The notes: generated by a model not told the origin, from the sequence alone. Shown: positions 1 to 11,614, counted from the first letter of the stretch. The stretch is 64,000 nucleotides of DNA from Caballeronia sp. LZ062 (GCF_031450785.1 NZ_JARTWB010000002.1:2480001-2544000), one strand, 5' to 3'. Numbers and translations: made by a program.

Positions 1-376
1 CTTCACAATCGAGTTCGAACGTCTCGCCCTTTTCATTCAGCGCCCTGACGCGCACGCGGTCCGGCCGCTCGACGATGTCGTAAATGCCCGGCACCGACAG
101 ACAGCCCTCTTCCCAGTCCTTCCTGACCTCGCTCGCCCAGACGATTTCCGGGTTGATGAAGACCATCAGTTCGTCGTGCGCATCCGACACGTCGATGACG
201 ATCACGCGCTCGTGCACGTCCACCTGCGTCGCCGCGAGGCCGACGCCGGGCGCGGCGTACATCGTCTCGGCCATGTCGGCGACGAGCTTGCGGATGCGGT
301 CGTCCACCACGGCGACGGGCTTCGCCACCTTGTTCAGCCGCTTGTCCGGGTAGTTGAGTATCTTGAGCAGAGCCAT
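1..376 (-). CDS. def: Peptide deformylase, 3' end beyond the window
   Basis: This is the first 125 codons of peptide deformylase, the metalloenzyme that removes the formyl group from the N-terminal methionine of nascent proteins in the cytoplasm. The protein begins [14 protein letters not shown]. Two of the three family motifs are visible: GVGLAATQ at residues 44-51 and EGCLSVPG at 90-97, which contains the metal-binding cysteine. The third motif (HExxH) and the C-terminus lie beyond position 1, so the gene is cut by the window edge and is not known to be broken. It is divergent from dprA with about 200 bases between them. The def-dprA pairing is a common bacterial arrangement. The identification is secure. 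Confidence 0.95.
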   Translation of the reverse strand, partial: MALLKILNYPDKRLNKVAKPVAVVDDRIRKLVADMAETMYAAPGVGLAATQVDVHERVIVIDVSDAHDELMVFINPEIVWASEVRKDWEEGCLSVPGIYDIVERPDRVRVRALNEKGETFELDCE

Positions 377-574
377 GATTCGAATTATCTACACGCGCCA
401 CGACGCGGTGAAGTCGGCCATTCGGCCAGGTTGCGGAGGCCTTGCGGCGTGCCGAAGATATGCGGGCGAATCCACGGGATTCAACGCCGCCGGCAAGCGG
501 CAGACAGCGTCGCTACGGACCGGCTGCGCGGCCGGGCGACGATTCTTGATTTATACGGGATCAAAAATCTTAAC

Positions 575-1792
575 ATGACGACCGACACCCTGCCGACCGA
601 CCCGGCACTTGCTGAATGCCCTGCGGCCCCGCCCGCATCCGACGACTTTCGCGCCTGGCTGCGGCTTGCGCACGCCAAAGGTCTGCGCCCGCTCGCGCTG
701 CGCACGCTCCTCGGTGCGTTCGGCGGCCCGCTAGAAGTGCTGTCGGAGAGCTACGCCGCGCTCGCCCGCGCCACCGACGAAACCGCCGCGAAAGCCGTGA
801 CCGCGCCGCCAGCGGACGTCGAAGGCGCTCCCTTCGATGACTATATTGAATGCGTGCGCGATTGGACGTCCGAGCCCGGCAATCATCTGCTCACGCTCGC
901 CGACGCCGACTATCCGCAGGCGCTCTTGACCATGCCCGATCCGCCGCCCGTGCTCTACGTGAAAGGACGGCTCGACGTGCTTCAGTCACGCGCAGTGGCG
1001 ATCGTCGGCAGCCGCAACGCGACGCCGCAAGGCGCGGAAGACGCACGGCGCTTTGCGCGGGCGCTTTCCGATGCCGGACTCGCGGTGGTGTCGGGACTCG
1101 CGCTCGGCATCGACGCCGCCGCGCATCGCGGCGCGCTCGATGGCGGCGCGGGAACCATCGCCGTCATCGGCACGGGCGCGGATCTCGTCTATCCCGCGCA
1201 CAACCACACGCTCGCGCACGAAATCGCCCGCGACGGCGCCATCGTGTCCGAGTGGCCGCTCGGCACGCCAGCGCGCTCCGCGAACTTTCCGCAACGCAAC
1301 CGGCTGATCGCGGGATTGTCGGGCGGCGTGCTGATCGTCGAAGCCGCGATGCGGTCGGGCTCGCTCATCACCGCGCGGCTCGCCGCCGAGATCGGGCGCG
1401 ATGTGTTCGCCATTCCCGGGTCGATTCACGCGCCGCTGTCGCAGGGCTGTCATCGGCTCATCAAACAGGGCGCAAAGCTCGTCGAAACGCCGGAAGACGT
1501 ATTGGAAGAGTTCGGCTTTCCGGCCGCTCAAGCGCCCGCACCGGGTCGACGCGGCAAGCCGCGAGCACCGAGCGCCTCGTGGGCATCCGCCCGCCTGCCC
1601 GCCGACGCGCCGACTGGCGACGCCGAGCGCGTGCTCGCCGCGCTCGGCCACTCGCCGGCGACGCTTGAAATTCTGGCCGAGCGCACCGATCTCGACGGCG
1701 CGGCGCTTCAGGGCGCGCTGCTTCAGCTCGAACTCGCGGGGCTGGCGGCGGCGCTGCCGGGCGGCCGGTACGGGGCGCTCGAACGCTCCTGA
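575..1792 (+). CDS. dprA: DNA-processing protein DprA (Smf)
   Basis: The 405-residue product matches DprA, the cytoplasmic protein that binds incoming single-stranded DNA and loads RecA during natural transformation. The central Rossmann-like domain is clear: AVAIVGSRNATPQG, VVSGLALGIDAAAHRGAL, then the run ending in PQRNRLIAGLS and RSGSLITARLAAE. A short C-terminal winged helix follows (GDAERVLAALGHSPATLEILAERT). The ATG at 575 was chosen because it begins a normal DprA N-terminus. The frame stays open upstream to 176, but that part overlaps def on the other strand and resembles no protein. It is followed by a thioredoxin-like gene 71 bases downstream on the same strand. Confidence 0.95.
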   Translation: MTTDTLPTDPALAECPAAPPASDDFRAWLRLAHAKGLRPLALRTLLGAFGGPLEVLSESYAALARATDETAAKAVTAPPADVEGAPFDDYIECVRDWTSEPGNHLLTLADADYPQALLTMPDPPPVLYVKGRLDVLQSRAVAIVGSRNATPQGAEDARRFARALSDAGLAVVSGLALGIDAAAHRGALDGGAGTIAVIGTGADLVYPAHNHTLAHEIARDGAIVSEWPLGTPARSANFPQRNRLIAGLSGGVLIVEAAMRSGSLITARLAAEIGRDVFAIPGSIHAPLSQGCHRLIKQGAKLVETPEDVLEEFGFPAAQAPAPGRRGKPRAPSASWASARLPADAPTGDAERVLAALGHSPATLEILAERTDLDGAALQGALLQLELAGLAAALPGGRYGALERS

Positions 1793-1863
1793 CCCCGCCT
1801 CGTGCTACATTCGCGAGAATTGCGCTGCACGGCGTTGCCATAAGAAAGGATCGTCTCAACCTC

Positions 1864-2241
1864 ATGTCCGCGTTCAACCTCGATACCGACGCCGAACAAA
1901 TCGCCGAACGCCTCGCCGTGCCGGGCACGCTGTTCGTCGCGTGCCTGTGCGCGGAATGGTGCGGGACGTGCCGCGAGTATCGCGAAGCTTTCGACAGACT
2001 GGCCGACGCGCATCCGGACATCTGCTTCGCGTGGATCGACATCGAAAATCAGGCGGACCGCTTCGATGACCTGGACGTGGAGAACTTCCCGACCGTTTTG
2101 ATCGAAGATTCGGTCACGACCCGATTTTTCGGCACAGTGCTGCCGCAGGTCGCAATCGTCGAGCGCATGCTCACCGACCTCACCGCCCTGCCCGACATGA
2201 CCGGCGCGCCCAAGCTGCGCCCGGCGCTTGCTATAGCGTAG
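1864..2241 (+). CDS. Thioredoxin-family protein
   Basis: This is a 125-residue cytoplasmic thioredoxin-fold protein with no signal peptide. The redox motif is WCGTC at residues 32-36, in place of the usual WCGPC, and the fold's cis-proline is seen in the NFPTVLI segment. Length and layout fit a small thiol-disulfide oxidoreductase. The partner is unknown. A purine-rich stretch ending about 14 bases before the ATG may serve as the ribosome site. It lies between dprA and topB on the same strand, and such a gene is often found in this position in Burkholderiaceae (recalled, not checked). The family call is firm; the biological role is not. Confidence 0.85.
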   Translation: MSAFNLDTDAEQIAERLAVPGTLFVACLCAEWCGTCREYREAFDRLADAHPDICFAWIDIENQADRFDDLDVENFPTVLIEDSVTTRFFGTVLPQVAIVERMLTDLTALPDMTGAPKLRPALAIA

Positions 2242-2409
2242 ACAAATGGATCGGCGGCACCCGGTTGCGTCTTCCGAAACGCACCCGGACGCCGGTTCGG
2301 CGGGCGTCGTAATCGAAACCGCGACGCGCACGGCGCAAACCGTGTGCTATAAAGCGGTCGTTAAAGCGGTCCAAACGGGGCCGCTGCCAGTCCCCAACCA
2401 TATTGAGTC

Positions 2410-5070
2410 ATGTCCAAAGCCCTGATCATCGCTGAGAAGCCTTCCGTCGCGAACGACATCGCGCGCGCGCTGGGCGGCTTCACGAAGCATGACGAGTACT
2501 ACGAGAGCGACGACTACGTGCTCTCGTCCGCGGTCGGCCACTTGCTGGAAATCGCCGCGCCGGAGGAATACGACGTCAAGCGCGGCAAATGGAGCTTCGC
2601 GAATCTGCCGGTGATTCCGCCGCATTTCGATCTGAATCCCATCGCGAAGAGCGAGTCGCGGCTGAAGGTGCTGACCAAGCTGCTGAAGCGCAAGGACATT
2701 GACCGGCTCATCAACGCATGCGACGCGGGGCGCGAGGGCGAGCTGATTTTCCGCCTGATCGCGCAGCACGCGAAAGCGAAGCAGCCGATCCAGCGCCTGT
2801 GGCTTCAGTCGATGACGCCCGCCGCCATCCGCGAAGGCTTCGCGAACCTGCGCAGCGACGCCGACATGCAGCCGCTCGCCGACGCCGCGCGTTGCCGTTC
2901 GGAAGCGGACTGGCTCGTCGGCATCAACGGCACGCGTGCGATGACTGCCTTCAACAGCAAGGGCGGCGGTTTCTTTCTGACGACCGTCGGTCGCGTTCAG
3001 ACGCCAACCTTGTCGATCGTCGTCGAACGCGAGGAAAAAATACGCCGTTTCGTGCCGCGCGACTATTGGGAAGTGCGCGCGGAGTTCATCGCGGCAAAGG
3101 GTCTCTACGAAGGCCGCTGGTTCGACCCGAAGTTCAAGCGCGTCGAGAACGATCCGGAACAGCGCGATTCGCGCCTCTGGAGTCTCGCGGCGGCGGAATC
3201 GGTCGTCGCGGCGTGCCGCGGCAAGACCGGCACGGTGACGGAAGAGTCGAAGCCGTCCACGCAGATGTCGCCGCTCCTCTTCGATCTGACGAGCCTTCAG
3301 CGCGAAGCCAACAGCCGCTTCGGCTTCTCGGCGAAGAACACGCTCGGGCTCGCGCAGGCGCTGTACGAAAAGCACAAGGTGCTGACGTATCCGCGTACCG
3401 ATTCGCGCGCGCTGCCGGAAGATTATCTGGGCACGGTCAAGGAAACGCTGACCATGCTCAAGGAAAGCAACAACTACCTGCCGTATGCCAAGCAAGTGCT
3501 CGACAAGGGCTGGGTGAAGCCGAACAAGCGCATCTTCGACAACTCGAAGATTAGCGACCACTTCGCCATCATTCCGACGCTGCAAGCGCCCAAAGCGCTG
3601 TCCGAGCCCGAGCAGAAGCTGTATGACCTCGTCGTGAAGCGCTTTCTGTCGGTGTTCTTCCCGGCGGCCGAGTATCTCGTCACCACGCGCATCACCGAAG
3701 TCTCGGGACATCACTTCAAGACCGAGGGCAAGGTGCTCGTCGAGCCGGGCTGGCTGCAGGTCTACGGCCGCGAAGCCGCGGGCGAGGAAGGCAATCTCGT
3801 GCCGGTGCAAAAGGGCGAAACGGTTGACGTCGAAAAGGTCGAGGCGCACGGCCTCGTGACCAAGCCGCCCGCACGCTACAACGAGGCGTCGCTGCTGTCG
3901 GCGATGGAAGGCGCGGGCAAGCTCGTCGAAGACGAGGAACTGCGCGAGGCGATGGCCGCAAAGGGCCTCGGCACCCCGGCCACGCGCGCCGCCATCATCG
4001 AAGGCCTGCTCGGCGAAAAGTACATGGTGCGTGAGGGCCGCGAACTGATTCCGACCGCCAAGGCGTTCCAGTTGATGACGCTTTTGCGCGGCCTAGGCGT
4101 CGAAGAACTGACCGCGCCCGAGCTGACCGGCGAGTGGGAACACAAGCTCTCGCAGATGGAGCGCGGCAACCTGCATCGCGACGCGTTCATGCAGGAAATC
4201 GCGCGCATGACGCAGACCATCGTGAAGCGCGCGAAGGAGTACGACTCCGACACGATCCCCGGCGACTACGCGACGCTCGAAACACCGTGCCCGAATTGCG
4301 GCGCACAGGTGAAAGAGAACTACCGGCGCTTTGCCTGCACGAAGTGCGAGTTCTCGATCTCGAAGATACCGGGCGGGCGTCAGTTCGAGATTCCGGAAGT
4401 CGAGGAATTGCTGCGCGAAAAGACCATCGGTCCGCTGTCTGGTTTTCGCAGCAAGATGGGTCGCCCGTTCTCGGCCATTCTGAAGCTCGCGCTCGACGAC
4501 GAAATCAAGAACTTCAAGCTGGAATTCGATTTCGGTCAGGACACCGGCGGCGAAGACGGCGAACCGCCCGATTTCTCGGAGCAGACGCCCGTCGGCGCGT
4601 GCCCGAAATGTCAGTCGCGGGTGTTCGAGCACGGCATGAGCTTCGTGTGCGAAAACTCGGTCGCGAATCCAAAGACGTGCGATTTCCGCTCGGGCAAGGT
4701 CATCCTGCAGCAGGAAATCACGCGGGAGCAGATGGAAAAGCTGCTGAACGAAGGCCGCACCGACTTGCTGACGAACTTCAAGTCGTCGCGGACCGGGCGC
4801 AACTTCAAGGCGTATCTGGTCAAGCAACCGGACGGCAAGATCGGCTTCGAGTTCGAGAAAAAAGAAGCCAAGCCGGGCGCGAAGACCGCGGCGGCGAAGC
4901 GCGGCGCAACCGCAGACGCGCAGAACGACAGCGCGGACGAAGGCGATAGCGACGTCGCCGTAGCCGCCAAGACCACGCGGGCGAAAGCGGCGACGAAGAC
5001 CGTCGCGGCCAAGAAAGCCCCGGCGAAGAAAGCGGCCGCGAAGAAGACGGCGGCGCGCAAGGCGAGTTGA
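2410..5070 (+). CDS. topB: DNA topoisomerase III (type IA)
   Basis: This 886-residue protein is a type IA topoisomerase, which passes single strands through a transient nick and resolves recombination and replication intermediates. The N-terminus (KALIIAEKPSVANDIA) begins the TOPRIM domain. The catalytic tyrosine is Y327 in LTYPRTDSRALPED, and VGRVQTPTL precedes it. The ATPATRAAIIEGL segment of the core follows. Two C-terminal zinc-finger-like repeats start near C627 (CPNC..CTKC) and C731 (CPKC..). The last 50 or so residues are a lysine-alanine-rich tail, common in GC-rich betaproteobacteria and likely to bind DNA. A strong terminator lies 21 bases after the stop. The larger size relative to E. 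coli TopB comes from the zinc region and tail. Confidence 0.95.
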   Translation: MSKALIIAEKPSVANDIARALGGFTKHDEYYESDDYVLSSAVGHLLEIAAPEEYDVKRGKWSFANLPVIPPHFDLNPIAKSESRLKVLTKLLKRKDIDRLINACDAGREGELIFRLIAQHAKAKQPIQRLWLQSMTPAAIREGFANLRSDADMQPLADAARCRSEADWLVGINGTRAMTAFNSKGGGFFLTTVGRVQTPTLSIVVEREEKIRRFVPRDYWEVRAEFIAAKGLYEGRWFDPKFKRVENDPEQRDSRLWSLAAAESVVAACRGKTGTVTEESKPSTQMSPLLFDLTSLQREANSRFGFSAKNTLGLAQALYEKHKVLTYPRTDSRALPEDYLGTVKETLTMLKESNNYLPYAKQVLDKGWVKPNKRIFDNSKISDHFAIIPTLQAPKALSEPEQKLYDLVVKRFLSVFFPAAEYLVTTRITEVSGHHFKTEGKVLVEPGWLQVYGREAAGEEGNLVPVQKGETVDVEKVEAHGLVTKPPARYNEASLLSAMEGAGKLVEDEELREAMAAKGLGTPATRAAIIEGLLGEKYMVREGRELIPTAKAFQLMTLLRGLGVEELTAPELTGEWEHKLSQMERGNLHRDAFMQEIARMTQTIVKRAKEYDSDTIPGDYATLETPCPNCGAQVKENYRRFACTKCEFSISKIPGGRQFEIPEVEELLREKTIGPLSGFRSKMGRPFSAILKLALDDEIKNFKLEFDFGQDTGGEDGEPPDFSEQTPVGACPKCQSRVFEHGMSFVCENSVANPKTCDFRSGKVILQQEITREQMEKLLNEGRTDLLTNFKSSRTGRNFKAYLVKQPDGKIGFEFEKKEAKPGAKTAAAKRGATADAQNDSADEGDSDVAVAAKTTRAKAATKTVAAKKAPAKKAAAKKTAARKAS

Positions 5071-5091
5071 TTCGCCGCGCCGGCTAGAAGC

Positions 5092-5126
5092 AAAAAAGCC
5101 CGCGAAGTGATTCGCGGGCTTTTTTT
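5092..5126. terminator. Rho-independent terminator between topB and the LysR gene
   Basis: A perfect 15-bp stem (AAAAAAGCCCGCGAA with its complement), a GTGA loop and T/A runs on both sides. It is built to work in both directions, ending topB on the plus strand and the convergent LysR gene on the minus strand. Confidence 0.93.
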
Positions 5127-5156
5127 CGTTTGGTGAGCGCAAGACGCGCGCAGCGA

Positions 5157-6254
5157 TCAGAACGGCGACGCCGCCGGCAGGCGCCCTCGCGGTCGCGAAG
5201 GCTTTGCCAGCTTCGGGCCGAGTTCACCGTCCATCGAGCGGGAACGCGGCGCGGGCGGCGGCGCTTTCGGTTCATCATCGTGGGCGTAGTGGGCTTCCGC
5301 GCTGCTCGCGGCCGCCGGCTTACCGATGCCGTCGCGAATCCATTGCTCGCCGAGCTGGTGATTCGGCGTCTGGCTGAAGTGCTCGACGAGGTGATCGATG
5401 AACGTGCGCACCTTCGCGGGCAAGTGCCGCCGGCTCGGATAGGCGACGTTGATTTCCACTTGAGGCAACTGGTAGTCGCCGAGCAGCCGCACGAGCTGAT
5501 TGCGGTTCATGTCGTTGCCGATCAGATAGCTAGGCAGAATCGCGATGCCCATGCCGAGCAGCGCGAACTGCCGCAGCATCTCCGTATTGTTCGCGATGAT
5601 CACGTTCTGCGGGCGCACGCGCACTTCGCCGTCCGGACCCGTGAACACGCGCTCGTCGCCCCAGTATTCGGACGGCAGGCTCAGGCACGGGTGCTCCAGC
5701 AGATGTTCCGGGCGCGTCGGCGTGCCGTGCTTTTCGAGGTAATCAGGCGTCGCGCAGACGGTCATGCAGCCGGTGGTCAGGCGGCGCGTGACGACGCTCG
5801 CACTCTTCACCTGCCGCGCAATGACGATTCCGACATCGAACCCTTCCTCGACGAGATCCACTTGGCGGTCCACCAGCGTCACATCGGGCAGGACCTTGGG
5901 ATAACGCTGCGCGTAAGTCTGCAAGACGGGCGCGAGATTGTGCAGGCCGAACACGACCGGCGCGACGATACGCAGCGAACCGAGCGGCTCGTGATTGCGC
6001 GCCACCACCATCTGTTCGACGTCTTCTAGTTCATCGAGAATCTGGCGCGCCCGCTCGAGATACACCTGACCGGATTCGGTGAGGGAAAGACTGCGCGTCG
6101 TGCGGTTGAGCAAGCGCGTGCCGAGACGACTTTCGAGATCGGCGACGTGGCGCGTCGCTACCGCGTTCGAGATATCCATCGCGCTAGCGGCCCGGGCAAA
6201 ACTGCCAAGATCGGCCACGCGGACGAACACCTTCATCGACTGCAAATGATCCAT
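5157..6254 (-). CDS. LysR-family transcriptional regulator
   Basis: This 365-residue protein has the standard LysR layout: an N-terminal winged helix-turn-helix at about residues 4-62 (SMKVFVRVADLGSFARAASAM, then VATRHVADLESRLGTRLLNRTTRSLSLTESG) and a substrate-binding-like effector domain to about residue 300. A C-terminal tail of some 60 residues is rich in alanine, proline and arginine; it is longer than usual and looks unstructured. The start places the helix-turn-helix at its normal distance from the N-terminus. No divergently transcribed target gene sits beside it: the neighbour on the upstream side, pckG, is on the same strand about 200 bases away. The regulated genes and the effector cannot be read from the sequence. 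Confidence 0.9.
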   Translation of the reverse strand: MDHLQSMKVFVRVADLGSFARAASAMDISNAVATRHVADLESRLGTRLLNRTTRSLSLTESGQVYLERARQILDELEDVEQMVVARNHEPLGSLRIVAPVVFGLHNLAPVLQTYAQRYPKVLPDVTLVDRQVDLVEEGFDVGIVIARQVKSASVVTRRLTTGCMTVCATPDYLEKHGTPTRPEHLLEHPCLSLPSEYWGDERVFTGPDGEVRVRPQNVIIANNTEMLRQFALLGMGIAILPSYLIGNDMNRNQLVRLLGDYQLPQVEINVAYPSRRHLPAKVRTFIDHLVEHFSQTPNHQLGEQWIRDGIGKPAAASSAEAHYAHDDEPKAPPPAPRSRSMDGELGPKLAKPSRPRGRLPAASPF

Positions 6255-6451
6255 GGGACAACTCCTGCCGCCACGCGGCTATAAATTCTGCTGCAAGGCA
6301 ATTCAGAATTATCCTAGGACTCGAAGATTCGTGCAGAAGTTGCGGACGCGCTGTGGTTTTTGGAAAAAATCGTTGTGGAAACGGCTTCGTCGGAGAAGAT
6401 GACCGTTCGGTCATCTTCCACTGCGAAAGCCGCGGTGCTACGCAATAGCGA

Positions 6452-8323
<1,872 letters not shown>

Positions 8324-8784
8324 CGAGCTGTCTCCGTTCTTCTGCAATGAAAAACCGTGCGCCCGGACGCTGCTTGCGAGAGGCGTTTGGACCGGAACCG
8401 CCGGCTCTTCGCGCGAGACTGCCCGCGCGAATACGGTCACCGGCCGAGTGCGGCGTCCTCGGGGCGTGAGTCTTGCTGACCTTCCGGCGCTTCCTGCCGT
8501 CGCTTGCGCCGCGAAGGAACAAACTGTTAAAAAGAGATACTAAGCGGCCTGTCCCCTTGCTGATTACCGCTGTTTTCCGCAATGGGCTCCGCGATTTTTC
8601 GTTTTCCGGCAGGAGGTTTCGTCCGCGGCCGGAATGGGGAATCAAGCATAACACCGCATGTCAGCGCCATATTGACGCTGCGCATAAAGCACAGGTTTCG
8701 GCGGAATAGCGCGAATTTATCGGTAATTACCCGAAGATAATCCGCGCCTTTATTCGATGCCGGTTCGACAAAGCAGCAGGTTTG
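8324..8784. other. Intergenic region between divergent pckG and dehydrogenase genes
   Basis: About 460 bases without a supported gene. It must contain the promoters of both pckG (minus) and the D-2-hydroxyacid dehydrogenase (plus). I see AT-rich patches near 8525 and 8690-8730 but no promoter or riboswitch that I could name with confidence. Confidence 0.5.
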
Positions 8785-9828
8785 ATGCCCAACAATACGC
8801 AATCACATTCCATGAAAATCGCCATTCTCGACGACTACCAGGACGCCGTTCGGAAGCTGGACTGCTTCCATCTACTCGATGACCATGAGGTGAAGGTCTT
8901 CAATAACACGGTGCGTGGGCTCGGACAGTTGGCTAGCAGACTGTCGGAAGTGGACGCGCTGGTGCTTATTCGGGAACGCACGCGCATCAGCTCGCAACTG
9001 CTTGATAAATGTCCGAAGCTGCGCATGATCAGCCAGACCGGCCGCGCGGGCGGCGGCCATATCGACATCGACGCCTGTACAGAACGCGGGATCGCCGTGC
9101 TTGAGGGAACCGGTTCGCCCGTCGCGCCGGCCGAACTGACGTGGGCGCTCATCATGGCGGCGCAGCGGCGCATTCCGCAGTACGTCGCGAACCTCAAGCA
9201 GGGCGCGTGGCAGCAGTCGGGACTGAAAACGTCCGCGCTGCCGCCCAACTTCGGGCTCGGGCAAGTGCTGCGCGGTCAGACGCTCGGGATTTGGGGTTAT
9301 GGAAAGATCGGCAGGCTGGTGGCGGGCTACGGCAAGGCGTTCGGTATGAACGTGCTGGTCTATGGCCGCGAACATTCGCAGGAAGCAGCGCGCGAAGATG
9401 GCGTCGAGATTGCGGAAAGCCGCGAGATGCTCTTCGAGCAAAGCGACGTGCTGACCGTGCATCTGCGCCTGAACGATGAAACGCGCGCCATCGTCAAAAC
9501 AGACGATCTCATGCGCATGAAGCCGACCGCGCTCTTCGTGAACACGAGCCGCGCCGAACTGCTCGAAGAGAACGCGCTCCTGAACTCGCTGCATCACAAC
9601 CGGCCGGGCATGGTCGCGGTGGACGTCTACGAAAGCGAGCCGATCTTGCAAGGCTACGGACTCTTGCGCATGGAAAACGTGATCTGCACGCCGCACATCG
9701 GCTATGTGGAGCGCGAGAGCTACGAGCTCTACTTCAGCGCGGCGTTCAACAACATTCTCGCTTTCGATGCCGGCGATATGTCCAGCGTGGCGAATCCGGA
9801 GGCGCTTCAGCACGCGCGCCGCCGTTAA
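8785..9828 (+). CDS. D-2-hydroxyacid dehydrogenase family protein
   Basis: This 347-residue protein belongs to the NAD(P)-dependent D-isomer 2-hydroxyacid dehydrogenases. The nucleotide-binding motif is GIWGYGKIGRLVAGYGKAFGM. The catalytic arginine lies in FVNTSRAELLEE, and the catalytic histidine is in CTPHIGYVERES. The ATG at 8785 is favoured by an AGCAGG sequence just upstream; a second in-frame ATG at 8812 (MKIAILDDYQD) would also give a normal N-terminus. The exact substrate (phosphoglycerate, glyoxylate or another 2-oxoacid) cannot be decided, but it lacks the C-terminal ACT domain of many SerA enzymes. It is convergent with the OsmC-like gene, 3 bases away. Confidence 0.9.
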   Translation: MPNNTQSHSMKIAILDDYQDAVRKLDCFHLLDDHEVKVFNNTVRGLGQLASRLSEVDALVLIRERTRISSQLLDKCPKLRMISQTGRAGGGHIDIDACTERGIAVLEGTGSPVAPAELTWALIMAAQRRIPQYVANLKQGAWQQSGLKTSALPPNFGLGQVLRGQTLGIWGYGKIGRLVAGYGKAFGMNVLVYGREHSQEAAREDGVEIAESREMLFEQSDVLTVHLRLNDETRAIVKTDDLMRMKPTALFVNTSRAELLEENALLNSLHHNRPGMVAVDVYESEPILQGYGLLRMENVICTPHIGYVERESYELYFSAAFNNILAFDAGDMSSVANPEALQHARRR

Positions 9829-9831
9829 GGC

Positions 9832-10308
9832 TCACAGCGTCGACACGGCGATAGACGGCTCGCAGCGCACCGGAAAATTCACCGAATTCGCGATGAAGCA
9901 GTACCGGTGCGCCTCTTCATGCAGCCGCGCGGCGAGTTGCACGTCGCCACCCGCGCCGATGGTCACCTGCGGGCGCAGCAGCACATCGACGAAGCGCCCG
10001 CTTCCGCCCGGCTCCTCCTGCATCGTGCCGACGGCTTCGTCGACATAGCCGGTCACGACCACCTTGCGGGTCGCGCAGAGGTGCAGATACCACAGCATGT
10101 GGCACGACGAGAGCGACGCCACGAACAGTTCTTCGGGATTGTGACGCGCGGCGTCGCCGCGAAACGCCGGATCGCTCGATGCCTCGATCGCCGCCTTGTT
10201 GCCGACGCGCACGAGGTGATCGCGCGAATAGGCGTCGTAGGCGGACGTGCCGGAACCGAGATCGCCCGTCCACGCGACGGTCAGTTCATATCGATGCAGC
10301 TTCGACAC
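9832..10308 (-). CDS. OsmC/Ohr-family peroxide-reducing protein
   Basis: The 158-residue protein has the OsmC fold pattern, including FVASLSSCHMLWYLHLC, which contains the first peroxidatic cysteine in the usual position, and VRCEPSI near the C-terminus. Members of the family reduce organic hydroperoxides with thiol reductants. The start is set at a GTG with a GGAGG ribosome site eight bases upstream; the frame stays open further but would run into the patatin gene. It is the third gene of a minus-strand group with the patatin-like lipase and the thioesterase. Here the second family cysteine is in the VRCEPS segment. Confidence 0.85.
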   Translation of the reverse strand: MSKLHRYELTVAWTGDLGSGTSAYDAYSRDHLVRVGNKAAIEASSDPAFRGDAARHNPEELFVASLSSCHMLWYLHLCATRKVVVTGYVDEAVGTMQEEPGGSGRFVDVLLRPQVTIGAGGDVQLAARLHEEAHRYCFIANSVNFPVRCEPSIAVSTL

Positions 10309-10327
10309 GGCGTGCCTCCATGCTAGC

Positions 10328-11197
10328 TCAGACGAGATGCGACGCGGTCTCGAGAAGACGCGGCAGGCGCTCGAGAAAGTCTTCACCGTCCGCGCGGCCC
10401 AGTTCGTAAGCATGCTCCATCTGCGACGGGCTCGTATAGTCCCAGCTCGAGATCGGCACCTTGCGCGACGGCTGCACGTAAAGACGCCGCTGCTCGCCGT
10501 GCGGCACCACGAACATGCGCTCGCGCGGATACAGCCGCGTGACCATCACCAGCACCCTGCCGGGCGACGCGTCGAGCGCGGAGACGGGCACGTTGTCGAC
10601 CATGCCGCCGTCGAGCACCGGGCGCCCGTTGCGACGCAGAATCGGCGTGAAAGGCGGCGTGCTCGACGATTGCAGAATGAGATCGGCGAGGTCTTCAATG
10701 GTCGCGCATTCCTGCGCCGTGACGAACTCGGGATGAAAGCCGAGCGCCTGACCGAGCGTCGGATGCAGCGTCTTGCGCACGTATTTCTCGATGTTATAGG
10801 CGACCAGCCCCGCCGCCACGGCGCTGTGCGCGCCGAGCCAGCGCGGCAGATGCGACACGCCGATGCGAATCTCCGGCGCCGACGCGAGTTCGCCGAAGCG
10901 CTCCGCGAAGATATCGAGCAGCGCCTGACGGTAGATGCGGTAGTGCGGAAACACGGATTGCCCGCGCAGCAAATTGCCCCAGTAGGCGTTCTTCGTGTTG
11001 CTGCGCAGGACGTCCGCGTAGTAGCGCATGACCCAGCGCGCGTCGTTGGTGTAGAGCATGCATGCGGTTGCAGCGCCCGCCGAGATGCCCGCGATGATCC
11101 GTGGCCGTAGACTCAACTCCGGCTGCACCACGTTCCAGAATCCGGCTTGCCACCAGCAGCGGTTGCCGCCGCCGGCAAATACGACTTGATCGAACAT
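10328..11197 (-). CDS. Patatin-like phospholipase
   Basis: This 289-residue protein is a patatin-like acyl hydrolase with a Ser-Asp catalytic dyad. The oxyanion loop GGGNR is at residues 9-13, the nucleophile motif GISAG is at 37-41 (Ser39), and the aspartate motif DGG is at 196-198. No signal peptide is evident, so it probably acts in the cytoplasm or is delivered by another route. It is 3 bases downstream of the thioesterase gene and 19 bases upstream of the OsmC-like gene, so the three are likely one transcript concerned with lipid or acyl-thioester handling. The substrate is not readable. Confidence 0.9.
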   Translation of the reverse strand: MFDQVVFAGGGNRCWWQAGFWNVVQPELSLRPRIIAGISAGAATACMLYTNDARWVMRYYADVLRSNTKNAYWGNLLRGQSVFPHYRIYRQALLDIFAERFGELASAPEIRIGVSHLPRWLGAHSAVAAGLVAYNIEKYVRKTLHPTLGQALGFHPEFVTAQECATIEDLADLILQSSSTPPFTPILRRNGRPVLDGGMVDNVPVSALDASPGRVLVMVTRLYPRERMFVVPHGEQRRLYVQPSRKVPISSWDYTSPSQMEHAYELGRADGEDFLERLPRLLETASHLV

Positions 11198-11200
11198 TGC

Positions 11201-11614
11201 TTACTGATCTTTATTGATGAGCGCGTAGGTGGTCGTGGCGTGAGCGGCGAGTTCGCCCTTGTCGTCGTGCATGTCGATCTCGCCGAAGACGAGGTTACGG
11301 CCGCGCCGCATCACGCGGGCGGTGACGAGCACGTCGCCGGATTTCACCGGGCGCATGAATGTGGTGTTGAGCGAGACGGTCGTCATCGGCGAGAAAGCGC
11401 CCATGACGTGCGAAATCGCGACGACCATCGCAGTATCGGCGGCGGCCATGAACACCTGGCCGCAGATGACGCCGCCCGCATGGCGCAGGTGGTCCGAGTA
11501 CGGCAGGCGCAGCGTGACGGAATCGTCGCGGATGGCTTCGGGCGCGAGCGCCAACTCGCGGACCCACGGCGCGAGAATGCTGTCCAGCAACGCGCGGATG
11601 GCGGCTTCGTCCAT
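11201..11614 (-). CDS. PaaI-like hot-dog thioesterase
   Basis: A 137-residue protein of the hot-dog thioesterase family, which hydrolyses acyl-CoA thioesters. The HAGGVICGQVFMAAADTAMVVA segment corresponds to the conserved HxGG.. helix of the PaaI/YbgC-like group, and TTVSLNTTFMRPVKSGDV is the following strand region. Its length matches a single hot-dog domain. It is the first gene of the thioesterase-patatin-OsmC cluster. The substrate is unknown. Confidence 0.85.
   Translation of the reverse strand: MDEAAIRALLDSILAPWVRELALAPEAIRDDSVTLRLPYSDHLRHAGGVICGQVFMAAADTAMVVAISHVMGAFSPMTTVSLNTTFMRPVKSGDVLVTARVMRRGRNLVFGEIDMHDDKGELAAHATTTYALINKDQ

Noticed and set aside
176..574. Upstream extension of the dprA reading frame
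   Set aside because: It overlaps def on the opposite strand and its translation resembles no DprA N-terminus; the frame is open only because of high GC.
2347..3849. 500-residue open frame antisense to topB
   Set aside because: Mirror frame of a real gene; arginine- and leucine-rich with no motif.
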